A DNA stretch of 64,000 bases from Hyphomicrobiales bacterium (GTDB taxonomy: Bacteria > Pseudomonadota > Alphaproteobacteria > Rhizobiales > Rhizobiaceae): contig UBNV01000016.1 of the NCBI GenBank assembly GCA_900466945.1, forward strand, positions 62,001 through 126,000, in the 5' to 3' direction. The number at the start of each line of letters is the position of its first letter. The stretch's first letter is position 1. This document shows, piece by piece, positions 1-8,575 of this stretch. The translations under genes were made by a program, and so were the position numbers. Under the pieces are notes generated by a model. It saw nothing but the letters and a program-made list of their open reading frames with translations. It was not told where the DNA came from and searched no databases.

Positions 1-800
1 ATGAACGGCGCCTTGCCACCCAGTTCAAGGCGCACGACCTTGATATCATCGGCACCGGCCCGATAGATCTCCCGCCCTGCCCGGGTCGATCCGGTCATCG
101 TCACCATGTCCGAAAGCTCGACAAGCCGGCTGCCGGCGACGCGCCCGTCGCCGGTCACGACATTGATCACGCCAGCGGGAAAGCCGACCTTTTCGGCAAG
201 CGCGGCAATAAAGAGCCCCGATAGCGGCGTGAACTCGTGAGATTTGAGGATGAAGGTATTCCCCGCCACAAGCGCCGGGCCCAGCTTGCGGGCAGCAAGC
301 GCCGCCGGATAGTTCCAGGCGGTAATCCCTGTCACGACCCCATGCGGGACGCGGCGAACCCAGACTTCCTCGTTGCGCGCATCAGAAGGCACGATCTCAC
401 CTTCGATGCGGCGCGCCTGTTCGGAGGCATAGCGGAGAAATGTGGCCGTCGCACCGACTTCTCCACGGGCCTGTCCGATCGGTTTGCCCTGCTCCTTCGT
501 GATCAGTTGGGCGAGCAACTCCGCATGCTCGATCACCTGGTCCGCAAGCAGCGCCACCAGCCGTCCGCGCTCTATGGGAGCGAGAGCTGCCCAACGAGGC
601 TGGGCCAGACGCGCAACGGCAACAGCCTCCTCGGCCTCCGCCGCCGATGCCATGGGCGTAAAGGCGATCTCGGATCCGTCCGCCGGATTCTCGACCGTCT
701 GTTGGCTACCTGGCGATCCTGACACCCACCGCCCACCGACAAACATCTTTGTTTGGACCGCCGAACCGCCGCGGGCCAGCTCGGCCAATTCAATCAACAT
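1..800 (-). CDS. NAD(P)-dependent aldehyde dehydrogenase, N-terminal part
   Basis: The reverse strand stays open from an ATG at 800 to the window edge, so the C-terminus with the catalytic Cys and Glu is missing. About 266 residues are visible. They carry aldehyde dehydrogenase landmarks: GITAWNYPAALAARKLGPAL (cofactor entry), VAGNTFILK (the Lys that contacts NAD(P)), MTGSTRAG (nucleotide loop) and ELGGKAPF near the edge. The enzyme would oxidise an aldehyde to the acid in the cytoplasm. It is divergent from a GntR regulator and the GMC oxidoreductase at 1691, so an alcohol-to-aldehyde-to-acid route is a reasonable inference. An ATG at 809 runs into a stop after five codons, so 800 is the usable start. 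The substrate cannot be read from the sequence. Confidence 0.9.
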   Translation of the reverse strand, partial: MLIELAELARGGSAVQTKMFVGGRWVSGSPGSQQTVENPADGSEIAFTPMASAAEAEEAVAVARLAQPRWAALAPIERGRLVALLADQVIEHAELLAQLITKEQGKPIGQARGEVGATATFLRYASEQARRIEGEIVPSDARNEEVWVRRVPHGVVTGITAWNYPAALAARKLGPALVAGNTFILKSHEFTPLSGLFIAALAEKVGFPAGVINVVTGDGRVAGSRLVELSDMVTMTGSTRAGREIYRAGADDIKVVRLELGGKAPF

Positions 801-811
801 ATCGCATCTCT

Positions 812-824
812 TTGGTACGACGAA
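812..824. promoter_or_regulatory. FadR-type GntR operator 1
   Basis: TTGGTACGACGAA fits the palindromic FadR-subfamily pattern TTnGTnnnACnAA. It lies 12 bases upstream of the aldehyde dehydrogenase start and facing the regulator gene. A second copy is at 886-898. The regulator at 944 is the obvious candidate to bind, by inference. Confidence 0.6.
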
Positions 825-885
825 AACTAAGGTGATTAAGGCTTAATGCGCCACTTTCGTCAACCCAGCTGTCGTAGAAATATTT

Positions 886-898
886 TTAGTCATACCAA
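886..898. promoter_or_regulatory. FadR-type GntR operator 2
   Basis: TTAGTCATACCAA fits TTnGTnnnACnAA. Together with 812-824 it forms a larger inverted pair: TTTGGTACGAC at 811-821 against GTCATACCAAA at 889-899, one mismatch, centres about 74 bases apart. Two sites in one divergent promoter suggest autoregulation plus control of the dehydrogenase. Confidence 0.6.
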
Positions 899-943
899 AC
901 TTGGGGATCTTGCGCCGTAGATCGCTCCAAACTACAAAAGGCT

Positions 944-1663
944 ATGACCATAATTGAAGATGACTTAAGCCCACACAGCGACAAGCGAGCCGCATCGAAC
1001 GTCATCCGTTCCCTGGAGCGCCAGATCGTTTCCGGCGAGCTTGCTGACGGCGCCCACCTGCCGTCGGAGCGCGAGTTGATGGAGATCTACGGCGTGAGCC
1101 GCACCGTCGTTCGGGAGGCTGTGACGACACTGGCAAGCCGCGGCCTACTGGAGGCGAGGCCGCGCTATCGCCCGATTGCGAGGCGTCCGGGCTATGACAC
1201 CGCGCTCAAGGCCGTCGAAGGTGCGATCGGTCATCTGCTGACGGAACCGGACGGGATCAAGAACCTCTTCAACTCCCGCATATTCCTGGAGATGTCGCTG
1301 GTGCGGCATGCGGCTCTGCACGCAAAGCGCGCTGACATCGAGGCGCTGAAGCAAGCGCTGGATGCCAATGAGGCGGCGATCGGCCAGTCAGAACGCTTCT
1401 ACGCAACAGATGTCGCGTTTCATGGGGCTCTGTTTCAGATACCGAGAAACCCGGTGTTTCCGGTGATGCATATGGCCTATGTCGCCTGGCTTTCGCCCCA
1501 CTGGCGCAAGATGCCAAGCATGCCGGAACGCAACGAAACGAATTTCCTGCGGCATCTCGAGATTTTCACGGCGATCCAGAACCGCGATCCGGAGGCGGCC
1601 GAAGAGGCCATGCAGGCGCATCTCGTCTCAGCCTGGGAATTTGTCCGCGGGACGTTTCGCTGA
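944..1663 (+). CDS. GntR/FadR-family transcriptional regulator
   Basis: A 239-residue protein of typical FadR-subfamily length. The N-terminal winged helix-turn-helix (about residues 17-80) contains PSERELMEIYGVSRTVVREA, the standard GntR recognition-helix region. The remainder is a helical FCD-type ligand domain with the expected scattered Asp/His residues (TDVAFHGALF, HLEIFTAI, MQAHLVSAW), which bind a metal in many relatives. It is divergent from the aldehyde dehydrogenase and 27 bases upstream of the GMC oxidoreductase. The intergenic region holds two FadR-type operators, so it probably represses both directions until an acid or alcohol inducer binds. The inducer is unknown. Confidence 0.92.
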   Translation: MTIIEDDLSPHSDKRAASNVIRSLERQIVSGELADGAHLPSERELMEIYGVSRTVVREAVTTLASRGLLEARPRYRPIARRPGYDTALKAVEGAIGHLLTEPDGIKNLFNSRIFLEMSLVRHAALHAKRADIEALKQALDANEAAIGQSERFYATDVAFHGALFQIPRNPVFPVMHMAYVAWLSPHWRKMPSMPERNETNFLRHLEIFTAIQNRDPEAAEEAMQAHLVSAWEFVRGTFR

Positions 1664-1690
1664 ACACTCATCCAACTGGAGCATGATCTG

Positions 1691-3310
1691 GTGACCAAAA
1701 CCTATGACAACATCGTCGTTGGAGGCGGAGCTGCAGGCTGTGTCGCCGCGGCTCGTCTCGTTGCAGCCGGTCGCCGCGTGCTGCTCCTCGAAGGTGGCTA
1801 TTCTAACAGACATCCCCTCCTCGACATGCCGCCCGGCATATTCAAGATGATCAATGGCAGTCGCTACATGCACTACCACACGACCGATCCCCAACCGCAT
1901 CTCGATGGCCGTGCGCATGACATCCCCCAAGGCAACGTCTTAGGGGGCGGCAGTTCCGTCAATGCTCAGGTCTATATTCGCGGCAGACCCTCGGACTACG
2001 AGGCGTGGAACGATGTTTTGCGCGGCAACAATGACGGTGCCGACTGGAGCTGGAACGCGGTACTCCCTCATTTCAGGGGCATGGAAGACAACAACCGCCT
2101 GCTAAACGAACGTCACGGCACCGGTGGCGCGCTCAAGGTTTCGGATCCTGGTCATATCGACCAAATGTCGAGATGGTTCGTCCAGGCGGTGCAGAGTATC
2201 GGGGAGCCATTCAACCCCGACTTCAATGGCACCTCCCAGCGGGGTGTCGGCTTCTACCAGTTCATGAACCGCGCCGGGAAGAGATCGAGTTCGGCCTATG
2301 CCTTCATCGAGCCCTTGCTCAAGGATCCGAAGCTGGACCTGAAACTGCAGGCACGGGTCGACAAAATCATCATCGAAAACGGCCGTGCGAAGGGTGTCCA
2401 ATACCAAGACAAGACTGGAACCATATCCGTGGCGCTGGCGGACGATGCTGTCGTTATGAGTGCAGGCGCCCTGATCACGCCGAAGCTCCTGATGCTGTCA
2501 GGAATTGGCCCGGCGGACGAACTGAAAGCACATTCGATCGGCGTGGCGCTAGACCTGCCGGGCGTTGGCGAAAACCTCGTTGACCACCCCGAAGTACCCA
2601 TGATCTCGACCGCTAACGGCAAGTATGGCTATCATCGCCAGGGCGATGGATGGCGCATGATCCGCAACGGTTTGCAGTTCAAGCTCTTTGGCTCAGGCCC
2701 AATCACTTCGGCCGGGGTCGAGGCGGGCGCTTTCGTCAATCCGGGCAACCCGGATGGCGACCCCACGATCCAGGCCTTCTGTGTTCCCATTGTCTACCTA
2801 GACCGCGATACGCGGAGCCTCGTCGACGACACCTATGGACTCACGATTACGACGGTGGTGGTCAAACCGAAGTCCAGAGGACACGTCCGTCTGCGGTCGG
2901 CGTCACCATCTGACAAACCGCGCGTTTCACCTAACCTGCTGAAGGATCCAGCGGACATGCGCGAAATGATTGCAGGACAGCGGTTCTTCCTTCGGGCCTT
3001 AGAGGCCACGCCCCTCAAAGAGCGGATCAGCAAAGTAGCCGTACCCTCGCCGACCGATCTATCGGACGCTGCGCTAGAATTGCACTGCAAGCGATTCGTA
3101 AAGACCAACTATCATCCCGCGGGAACCTGCAAGATGGGTGCCGATGGCGACCCCATGGCAGTGCTGGACGCGCGAATGCGCGTTAGGGGGATCGACGGCT
3201 TGCGGGTGTGCGACATGTCGGCCGTGCCAGACATCAACGCCGGAAACACAGCAGCTCCGGCAATGATGCTGGGCGACCGATGCGCGTCATTCATACTCGG
3301 TGGCAATTGA
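1691..3310 (+). CDS. GMC-family FAD-dependent oxidoreductase (choline dehydrogenase-like)
   Basis: A 539-residue glucose-methanol-choline oxidoreductase, the usual length for bacterial choline or alcohol dehydrogenases. The N-terminus has the FAD-binding fold VVGGGAAGCVAAARL. About residue 80 shows the GMC signature LGGGSSVNAQVYIRG. The C-terminal end shows YHPAGTCKMG with the catalytic His, and NAGNTAAPAMMLGDRCA with the second active-site residue. The family oxidises primary alcohols or polyols, passing electrons to the respiratory chain. The start is GTG, with a GGAG at 1677-1680; the nearby ATG at 1683 is out of frame and stops at once. It follows the GntR gene and probably shares its regulon with the divergent aldehyde dehydrogenase. 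The substrate is unknown. Confidence 0.93.
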   Translation: MTKTYDNIVVGGGAAGCVAAARLVAAGRRVLLLEGGYSNRHPLLDMPPGIFKMINGSRYMHYHTTDPQPHLDGRAHDIPQGNVLGGGSSVNAQVYIRGRPSDYEAWNDVLRGNNDGADWSWNAVLPHFRGMEDNNRLLNERHGTGGALKVSDPGHIDQMSRWFVQAVQSIGEPFNPDFNGTSQRGVGFYQFMNRAGKRSSSAYAFIEPLLKDPKLDLKLQARVDKIIIENGRAKGVQYQDKTGTISVALADDAVVMSAGALITPKLLMLSGIGPADELKAHSIGVALDLPGVGENLVDHPEVPMISTANGKYGYHRQGDGWRMIRNGLQFKLFGSGPITSAGVEAGAFVNPGNPDGDPTIQAFCVPIVYLDRDTRSLVDDTYGLTITTVVVKPKSRGHVRLRSASPSDKPRVSPNLLKDPADMREMIAGQRFFLRALEATPLKERISKVAVPSPTDLSDAALELHCKRFVKTNYHPAGTCKMGADGDPMAVLDARMRVRGIDGLRVCDMSAVPDINAGNTAAPAMMLGDRCASFILGGN

Positions 3311-3476
3311 ACCGGCTTTTAGAGCGCATCTTTTTCACTGTTTTGGGATGAGGCCTCAAGGGGCAGGTGAAGCCAGAAGCCACAATAGCTGCTTCTGAGC
3401 GCGATCGAGCACCGCGTCTATTGCCGACAGGAAGGGGCAAAGGTGCCACGGCAGAGATCCAGCACCCCTCGAAGCA

Positions 3477-4580
3477 TCACCGATACCGTCGCATGAACCG
3501 GCGATCGATGCGGTGTTTCCATCGGGCGACCCAGCGACCCAGGACGGCAAATGCCCACTTGTCGGCGATTGCCCGCCCGTCGGCCAGCGAGATGAGGACC
3601 AGCCAATTTGACTGCGGTCGATATGCCTTGAGGCTTTTCTGGAGAAGGGTCCGATGGATGTTTTCGGCAAGAACAGGCCCCTGCCGTACTGCAAAGACGC
3701 CGGCCTTCGGCCGGGGGTCCGGCAGAGAAGAAACGTCGCCGGCCGCAAAAACATCAGGGTGCGAGAGAGATCTCAAGGTCTCGTCCACGCGGATAAAGCC
3801 ATTGTCGTCGAGACGAAGGCCAGTCCTGCGTAGGAAGCGCGGCGCGCCGCTCGACGTGGTCCAAACGACTTCATCCACCTCCATTCGTCGGCCGTCCCGG
3901 GCAATGAGTTCGCCATTATGGAAAGCCATGGCATCGAAGGCGGCACAGTGTGCGATGCCCGCCGTCCGCAATTCCCGCTCCAGCAACTGCCTTGCCCGGC
4001 AACTCCGTTCCGGAACTGGCTGCGCGGCCCGACCGACGAGGACAACACTGACATCGCGCGCGCCAAATCGTTGTTTCAGCGCAAATGCCACCTCGACGCC
4101 GGCGACGCCCTGCCCCACCACCGCAAGCCTTGAGAGCCGGCCCTGGTCGGCCAACACATCGAGCCGGGTGAGGCGATCGGCAAAGGTCGCGATCGGCTTC
4201 ACGGAAATGCCGGCCGATATCCCCTCAGGGATTAACGGAGTGGCACCGATATTGATGGACAGAACCCCGTATCGGAGGACTACACCACTCGCAGGCGAGA
4301 CTGCACGGCGTTCCGGGTCGATGCCGCATGCAACATCTTGTATAAAGGTGACGCCAAAGCGCGTGCACAGGGCTGCCAGATCGATATGGAAGTCGTCGAA
4401 TTTGTATTCTCCAGCGATATAGCCTGGAAGCATGCCGGAGTAAGGAGCATGCCGGGACGGGGAAACCAGCGTGATCTCTTGGCCAAGGCCAAGCAGCCCT
4501 AGCCGGCGCACCACTTCGACATGGGCGTGGCCACCGCCCAGAAGAACGACCGGGCTTGTCATTGCACTCGGCTCAGCCAT
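3477..4580 (-). CDS. FAD-dependent pyridine nucleotide oxidoreductase, SelD-N-terminal-like (TIGR03169 type)
   Basis: A 367-residue two-dinucleotide-binding-domain flavoprotein. The first Rossmann motif is VVLLGGGHAHVEVVRRLG, the second is LAVVGQGVAGVEVAFAL near residue 155, and the FAD-closing motif is PDVFAAGDVSSL near residue 285. There is no redox-active Cys pair, as in NDH-2-type enzymes. GGGHAHVEV and the charged tail RWVARWKHRIDRRF resemble the family found fused to selenophosphate synthetase in some organisms (TIGR03169), but no SelD domain follows. The start overlaps the ABC ATPase stop by 8 bases, so it is the last gene of the YnjBCD-like operon. Its electron acceptor is not predictable; NADH:quinone-type activity is one possibility. 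Confidence 0.8.
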   Translation of the reverse strand: MAEPSAMTSPVVLLGGGHAHVEVVRRLGLLGLGQEITLVSPSRHAPYSGMLPGYIAGEYKFDDFHIDLAALCTRFGVTFIQDVACGIDPERRAVSPASGVVLRYGVLSINIGATPLIPEGISAGISVKPIATFADRLTRLDVLADQGRLSRLAVVGQGVAGVEVAFALKQRFGARDVSVVLVGRAAQPVPERSCRARQLLERELRTAGIAHCAAFDAMAFHNGELIARDGRRMEVDEVVWTTSSGAPRFLRRTGLRLDDNGFIRVDETLRSLSHPDVFAAGDVSSLPDPRPKAGVFAVRQGPVLAENIHRTLLQKSLKAYRPQSNWLVLISLADGRAIADKWAFAVLGRWVARWKHRIDRRFMRRYR

Positions 4581-5247
4581 CAGGGATGCCCTTCATGCCG
4601 ATACGGTGAACGGGGCCGCCAGCGGCATCGGCATCGGCGTCATCATGGGTAACGAGAATGACAGGCAGGCCAGCGGTCCTTGCGCGCTCGAACACCAGGA
4701 TGCGCATCTGGGCACGCAGTTCCATGTCGAGCTTGGAGAAGGGTTCGTCTAGCAGCAGCAGTCTGGGCCGGGAGACGAGAACGCGGGCAAGCGCCACCCG
4801 CGCCTTCTGCCCGCCGGAAAGTGTGGCCGGGTCGCGGTCGGCAAAACCCGCGAGGTCCATGTCGGCCAGAATGTCCGCAGCAATCTTCCGCCGCTGGCGC
4901 CGCTCCGACACATCAGCGGGGATGGCGAAGGCAACATTCGCCCCGATCGACATATGCGGGAAGAGCAGCGGGTCCTGAAACAGGATCCCCGCGCGGCGGG
5001 CTTGCGGCTCGAGCGCGAGGAGATCGACACCGTCTACAAATACGGTCCCTTTCGCCTGGAATGCGGGATCGAGGAAGCCGCCGATGAAGGACAGCAGGGT
5101 GGATTTGCCCGATCCCGACGGGCCCATGACGGTAAGGGCAGAACCGGCAGGCACGTCTGCGGTCAGTTCCATCAGTGTGACATCACCGAGGCGGATCTGG
5201 ATATTCGCGAGGGAAAGGCCGTCGGTGGGCTGTCGCTCAAGCATCAT
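4573..5247 (-). CDS. ynjD: ABC transporter ATP-binding protein, YnjD-like
   Basis: A 224-residue ATPase with every core motif: Walker A GPSGSGKST near residue 42, Q-loop ILFQDPLLFPHM, signature LSGGQKARVALAR, Walker B LLLLDEPFSKLD and switch VTHDD. The start is the first of two adjacent ATGs (5247 and 5244), in a 3-base overlap with the permease stop, implying translational coupling. A long upstream extension of this frame is only a shadow of the permease gene. It would energise import of the ligand bound by the 6978-8207 protein. The symbol rests on order and family with E. coli YnjBCD, whose substrate is not firmly established; a thiamine-type relative is the main alternative. Confidence 0.85.
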   Translation of the reverse strand: MMLERQPTDGLSLANIQIRLGDVTLMELTADVPAGSALTVMGPSGSGKSTLLSFIGGFLDPAFQAKGTVFVDGVDLLALEPQARRAGILFQDPLLFPHMSIGANVAFAIPADVSERRQRRKIAADILADMDLAGFADRDPATLSGGQKARVALARVLVSRPRLLLLDEPFSKLDMELRAQMRILVFERARTAGLPVILVTHDDADADAAGGPVHRIGMKGIPDG

Positions 5248-6974
5248 CACACCCTCATCTCCCGGCGATTTCGGTGGAGAGCCGCAGGGATCAGTGCGGC
5301 AAGCGCGAAGGCAAGGAAAGGCAGGATTGTCTGCAGCAGGGCATAAACTCCGATGACACGGCGATTGTTGCCTGAGGCAAGAGCGACAGCCTCCGTGGTG
5401 ATGGTCGAGAGACGCCCTTCGCCAATCAGCAGTGTTGGCAGATACTGCCCGACCGAGACAGCAAATCCAACGGCGAGAGCGGTGAGGATCGGGCGGATCA
5501 GCATGGGCAGGCGGATCGCCACGAGCACCGCAAGCCGCGACCGGCCAAGCGCTGTGGCGATGATCTCGTAGCGACGGTCGAGTGTACGCCAAGGATCGGC
5601 AAGCGAAAGAAAGACATAAGGCAGCACGAAGACGAGATGGACGAGAACCAGAGCCGCGATCCTGTGTTCTCCCCCACCACTGCCAATGAAGAGAAGCTGC
5701 AGGCCGAAGACAAAGGTAATCTGCGGCACGATCAGCGGCAGATAGAGCATCAACAGCGCCTTCTCGCCGACGCTGCGTCCCGTCTGAAGCTCGCGTTCGA
5801 GGCAGCCGATGGTCAAGAGGATGGCCATGAGCGTCGAGGCAAGGCCCGTCACCAGCGTGGTCACCAGCGGGTCGGCGATGCGTGGCAGGGCACTCATCCA
5901 GCTTCGCAGCGTAAAGCTCTGCGGCAGGAGATCGGGAAACTGCCAGAGACCGGCGAGAGACCAGAGGGCGAGAATGGCAAGACCTGCAAACACCGCGCCG
6001 CCGATCAGGCCGACGATAAGGATCGAGGCGCGGCGCAGGAACTGGTCGCGGACGAACCGCCAACCTTTTTCTCTCGCCAGGCGAAGCAGGAGAGACGCCA
6101 GACGTTCGAGGGCAAACCAGGACAGGAGTGCGACAAGGGTAAGGCCCAGTTGCAGAACGGCACCGGCCGATGCGAGGAAACGCGCAGACAGATCCGGATC
6201 ATTCATCCACTGGACGAGCCGGGTTGCGAGCGTGCCGGGCAGATTGGGGCCGAGGATCAGCGCGACATCGACGACCGAGGACGAATAGGCGATGACGGCA
6301 TAGACGGCGAAACGGATCTGGCGGTAGAGCGCCGGCCAGAGCAGGTAGATGAAGCCCGCGATGCGACCATAGCCGAAGGAGGCAGCAAGGCGTCGAGCCG
6401 CGGGGAGCTCGACCTGCGGCAGGGCTGCAAGCGTCACCAGAAAGAGGAAGGGGGTTTCCTTGATCACCAGGCCCGCGATCATCGTCACCCCCATCGGATC
6501 ATGGGGGATCAAAATATCCGGCGGCCTGTCGATGCCAAGGAGTGGTGCGACGAGGCGGATGAGGAATCCTGACGGGGCTATCAGGAAAGCAAGGCCGAAC
6601 GCGGCTGCCGCATGCGGAACCGCCAGCAGCGGCGACAGCAGATGCTGCAGGCGCGACAGCGTTGGTGTGCCCGCGTAACTCGCAATGAAGATCAGCGTGA
6701 TGCCGAGAGAGATGAACGTGGTCGCAAGGCCGGTTGCCAAACTCAAGACTGCCGCTGTTGCCAGGCCCGGTGTCGCCGCAAGGTCTCGAAAGGGTTGCAG
6801 GCTGAGATCATGGCCGCCGAGTGCGGGCAGATAACCGAAGGCCGGCAGCAGCGTGCCGAGGAGCCCAAACGTAATCGGCAAGACCAGAAGGCCAAGCGTG
6901 AGGGTGACCACACTCCTAGGGAGACGTGCGGTCAGTCCTGCCACGAAAGAGCGATCGGTCACCCAGGCTGTCAC
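5247..6974 (-). CDS. ynjC: ABC transporter permease, fused two-domain, YnjC-like
   Basis: A 575-residue polytopic membrane protein made of two tandem permease halves, as in ThiP/YnjC proteins. Hydrophobic segments run in two clusters, roughly residues 20-260 and 310-570. Each half has an EAA-like cytoplasmic loop: one around AARRLAASFGYGRIAGFIYL and one around RYEIIATALGRSRLAVLVAI. It lies 3 bases after the binding-protein gene and overlaps the ATPase start. It forms the transmembrane path of the importer. The specificity is unknown. Confidence 0.87.
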   Translation of the reverse strand: MTAWVTDRSFVAGLTARLPRSVVTLTLGLLVLPITFGLLGTLLPAFGYLPALGGHDLSLQPFRDLAATPGLATAAVLSLATGLATTFISLGITLIFIASYAGTPTLSRLQHLLSPLLAVPHAAAAFGLAFLIAPSGFLIRLVAPLLGIDRPPDILIPHDPMGVTMIAGLVIKETPFLFLVTLAALPQVELPAARRLAASFGYGRIAGFIYLLWPALYRQIRFAVYAVIAYSSSVVDVALILGPNLPGTLATRLVQWMNDPDLSARFLASAGAVLQLGLTLVALLSWFALERLASLLLRLAREKGWRFVRDQFLRRASILIVGLIGGAVFAGLAILALWSLAGLWQFPDLLPQSFTLRSWMSALPRIADPLVTTLVTGLASTLMAILLTIGCLERELQTGRSVGEKALLMLYLPLIVPQITFVFGLQLLFIGSGGGEHRIAALVLVHLVFVLPYVFLSLADPWRTLDRRYEIIATALGRSRLAVLVAIRLPMLIRPILTALAVGFAVSVGQYLPTLLIGEGRLSTITTEAVALASGNNRRVIGVYALLQTILPFLAFALAALIPAALHRNRREMRV

Positions 6975-6977
6975 GGC

Positions 6978-8207
6978 TTAGTTGCCGCTGGCATAGCGTC
7001 GGCGCCATTCGACCTCGATGCGCTCCATCCAGCTCGCATGCGGCTCGGCAATCACGGGGCCGAGCTTGTCCGGCGAGAGCGTTGCGACGCCGAGGTCAAG
7101 GGCTGCGAAGGCGGCACGATCGGCTTCCGGAAGCTTCGGCATGGCAAGAACGGTTGGATCCCCCCAATAGGCCGGGTCCTGCTTGCGAAGCTGCGCTTCC
7201 GGCGAGATCAGGAAGTTCGCTGTCAGCAGCGCCCCCTCCTTGGCATTGGCATTGTAGGGAATGGCGACGAAATGGGTGTTGCCGAGCGTGCCGCCGGAGA
7301 AGGTGAAGGAGCGTACCGTCTCGGGCAGTTCGCCTGCCTTGATGCCGGCAGAGGCTTCGGACGGATTGAAGGCGAAGATGATGTCGAGTTCGCCGTCAGC
7401 CAGCTTCTGCTTCATGTCAGGATAGTTCTGCGGGAAGGTCTTGGCCCCGCGCCAGGCGACCGGATGCAACTGGTCGAGATAGGCAAACAGCGGCTCGACA
7501 TCCTGTTCGAAGCTCTCCTCGACGACTGGCTTTGCCAGCTTGGCGGGATCGGCGATCACTTCGCTCAGCACCTGTTTCAGGAATGAGGAGCCAATGAAAT
7601 CCGGCGGCGCGGGATAGGAGAAGCGGCCGGGGTTGTTCTTCGCCCAGTCGAGCAGTTGCCTGGCATTGTCCGGCAGGTTTAATGCTTCCGTGCGGGCGCT
7701 GTCGTAGAAGAAGACCATCTTCGCGCCGCCCCAAGGGCTTTCCAGCCCGTCCGTCGGCTCGGTGAAGTCGGTGAGAATGGTGGGCTGGTTCTCGATATCG
7801 ACATAGCGCCAGTTGGGCAGCGCGGTTGCCCAACCGGGGGTAAGAAGCAGATCCTGCTGCTTCATCGAGACGAAGTTCTCGCCATTGATCCAGATGAGAT
7901 CGACCGACCCGCCCTCGTTCTTGCCGGCGGCTTTCTCGGCGATCACCTTGGCAACGGCGCTTGCGGTATCCTCAAGCTTCACCTGCACCACGGTCACACC
8001 GTAGCGCGACTGCATTTCGGCGCCGACCCATTCCAGATAGGCGTTGATGTTCTCAGACCCGCCCCAGGCGTTGAAATAGACCGTCTGGCCGGTTGCCGCC
8101 TTTTCGAGGGCAGCCCAATCGGTGAGCTCTGGGCCAGCAGCCTTCGCCGGAACGATACTTGTGGCTGCCATCAGTGCGGCGGCGAAAATCCCTGTCATCA
8201 ATCGCAT
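6978..8207 (-). CDS. ynjB: ABC transporter periplasmic substrate-binding protein, YnjB-like
   Basis: A 409-residue secreted binding protein with a signal peptide (MRLMTGIFAAALMAATSIVPAKAA, cleavage after about residue 23). The mature start resembles YnjB: VYFNAWGGSENINAYLEW. The YnjB family belongs to the extracellular solute-binding superfamily that also includes thiamine, spermidine and iron binders. The aromatic and acidic residues LIWINGENF and PWGGAKMVFFYDS probably line the cleft. It is followed at once by the fused permease and the ATPase, giving a complete importer. Upstream lies the zinc-finger anti-sigma gene, so sigma-factor control is likely. The ligand cannot be deduced. Confidence 0.87.
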   Translation of the reverse strand: MRLMTGIFAAALMAATSIVPAKAAGPELTDWAALEKAATGQTVYFNAWGGSENINAYLEWVGAEMQSRYGVTVVQVKLEDTASAVAKVIAEKAAGKNEGGSVDLIWINGENFVSMKQQDLLLTPGWATALPNWRYVDIENQPTILTDFTEPTDGLESPWGGAKMVFFYDSARTEALNLPDNARQLLDWAKNNPGRFSYPAPPDFIGSSFLKQVLSEVIADPAKLAKPVVEESFEQDVEPLFAYLDQLHPVAWRGAKTFPQNYPDMKQKLADGELDIIFAFNPSEASAGIKAGELPETVRSFTFSGGTLGNTHFVAIPYNANAKEGALLTANFLISPEAQLRKQDPAYWGDPTVLAMPKLPEADRAAFAALDLGVATLSPDKLGPVIAEPHASWMERIEVEWRRRYASGN

Positions 8208-8294
8208 GGTATGCCCTGCTCCCTCAAAGTCGACCGCCGGACGCTGACGCGTTGCGGCTCCTGTTTGAACTACGGATCGGAGATCCGGCGGATC

Positions 8295-8540
8295 TCACAT
8301 TTTCTTGCCAGACCCCACCTGTCGTCGTGCGAGTGCGGCCTTGATCTCCTCGCTCGGCACCGGAACGTGCATGGCACCTGCCATGGCGGTCAGATCATCG
8401 GTAACGCGCATCTGCTCGACGAAGGCCCTGCATCCCCGGCACATGGCCAGATGCAGCTTGATATTCAGCCGCGGCCAGAAGCCGAGATCGCCATCGATCA
8501 GAAGGCTGGCACGCTCGGCGACTTCACTGCATCGAAACAT
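8295..8540 (-). CDS. Zinc-finger (ZAS) anti-sigma factor, small soluble type
   Basis: An 81-residue protein with the zinc-binding anti-sigma signature HLAMCRGC (H-x3-C-x2-C) near residue 30, preceded by a CSEVAERASLLIDGDL segment typical of the zf-HC2 helix that masks sigma region 2/4. There is no membrane segment, unlike many anti-sigmas, so it should be cytoplasmic. It sits between the TVP38 gene and the binding-protein gene on the minus strand. The presumed partner is the divergent ECF sigma factor at 9459, about 0.9 kb away. Zn/thiol oxidation could release sigma, by analogy with ZAS proteins; this is inference. Confidence 0.82.
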   Translation of the reverse strand: MFRCSEVAERASLLIDGDLGFWPRLNIKLHLAMCRGCRAFVEQMRVTDDLTAMAGAMHVPVPSEEIKAALARRQVGSGKKM

Positions 8541-8575
8541 GGTTCAGCCCTCCCCGGACTTGGTGAAGCGAAATC

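Noticed and set aside
3311..3476. A terminator after the GMC oxidoreductase
   Set aside because: TGAGGCCTCA is a short palindrome without a following T-run; stability too low to call.
3477..4580. Selenophosphate synthetase fusion
   Set aside because: The N-terminal flavoprotein domain resembles SelD-fused proteins, but the frame stops at 367 residues and no SelD domain is in the window.
4573..6063. A longer start for the ABC ATPase
   Set aside because: The first 270 codons are a frame-shifted reading of the permease; ABC homology begins at 5247, where the ATGA-type overlap sits.
5637..6572. A 311-codon open frame on the plus strand
   Set aside because: Antisense shadow of the YnjC-like permease; the translation is low-complexity and rich in Arg, Gln and Glu, with no family resemblance.
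6612..7586. A 324-codon open frame on the plus strand
   Set aside because: Shadow of the permease and YnjB-like genes, which have motifs, signal peptide and ribosome sites.
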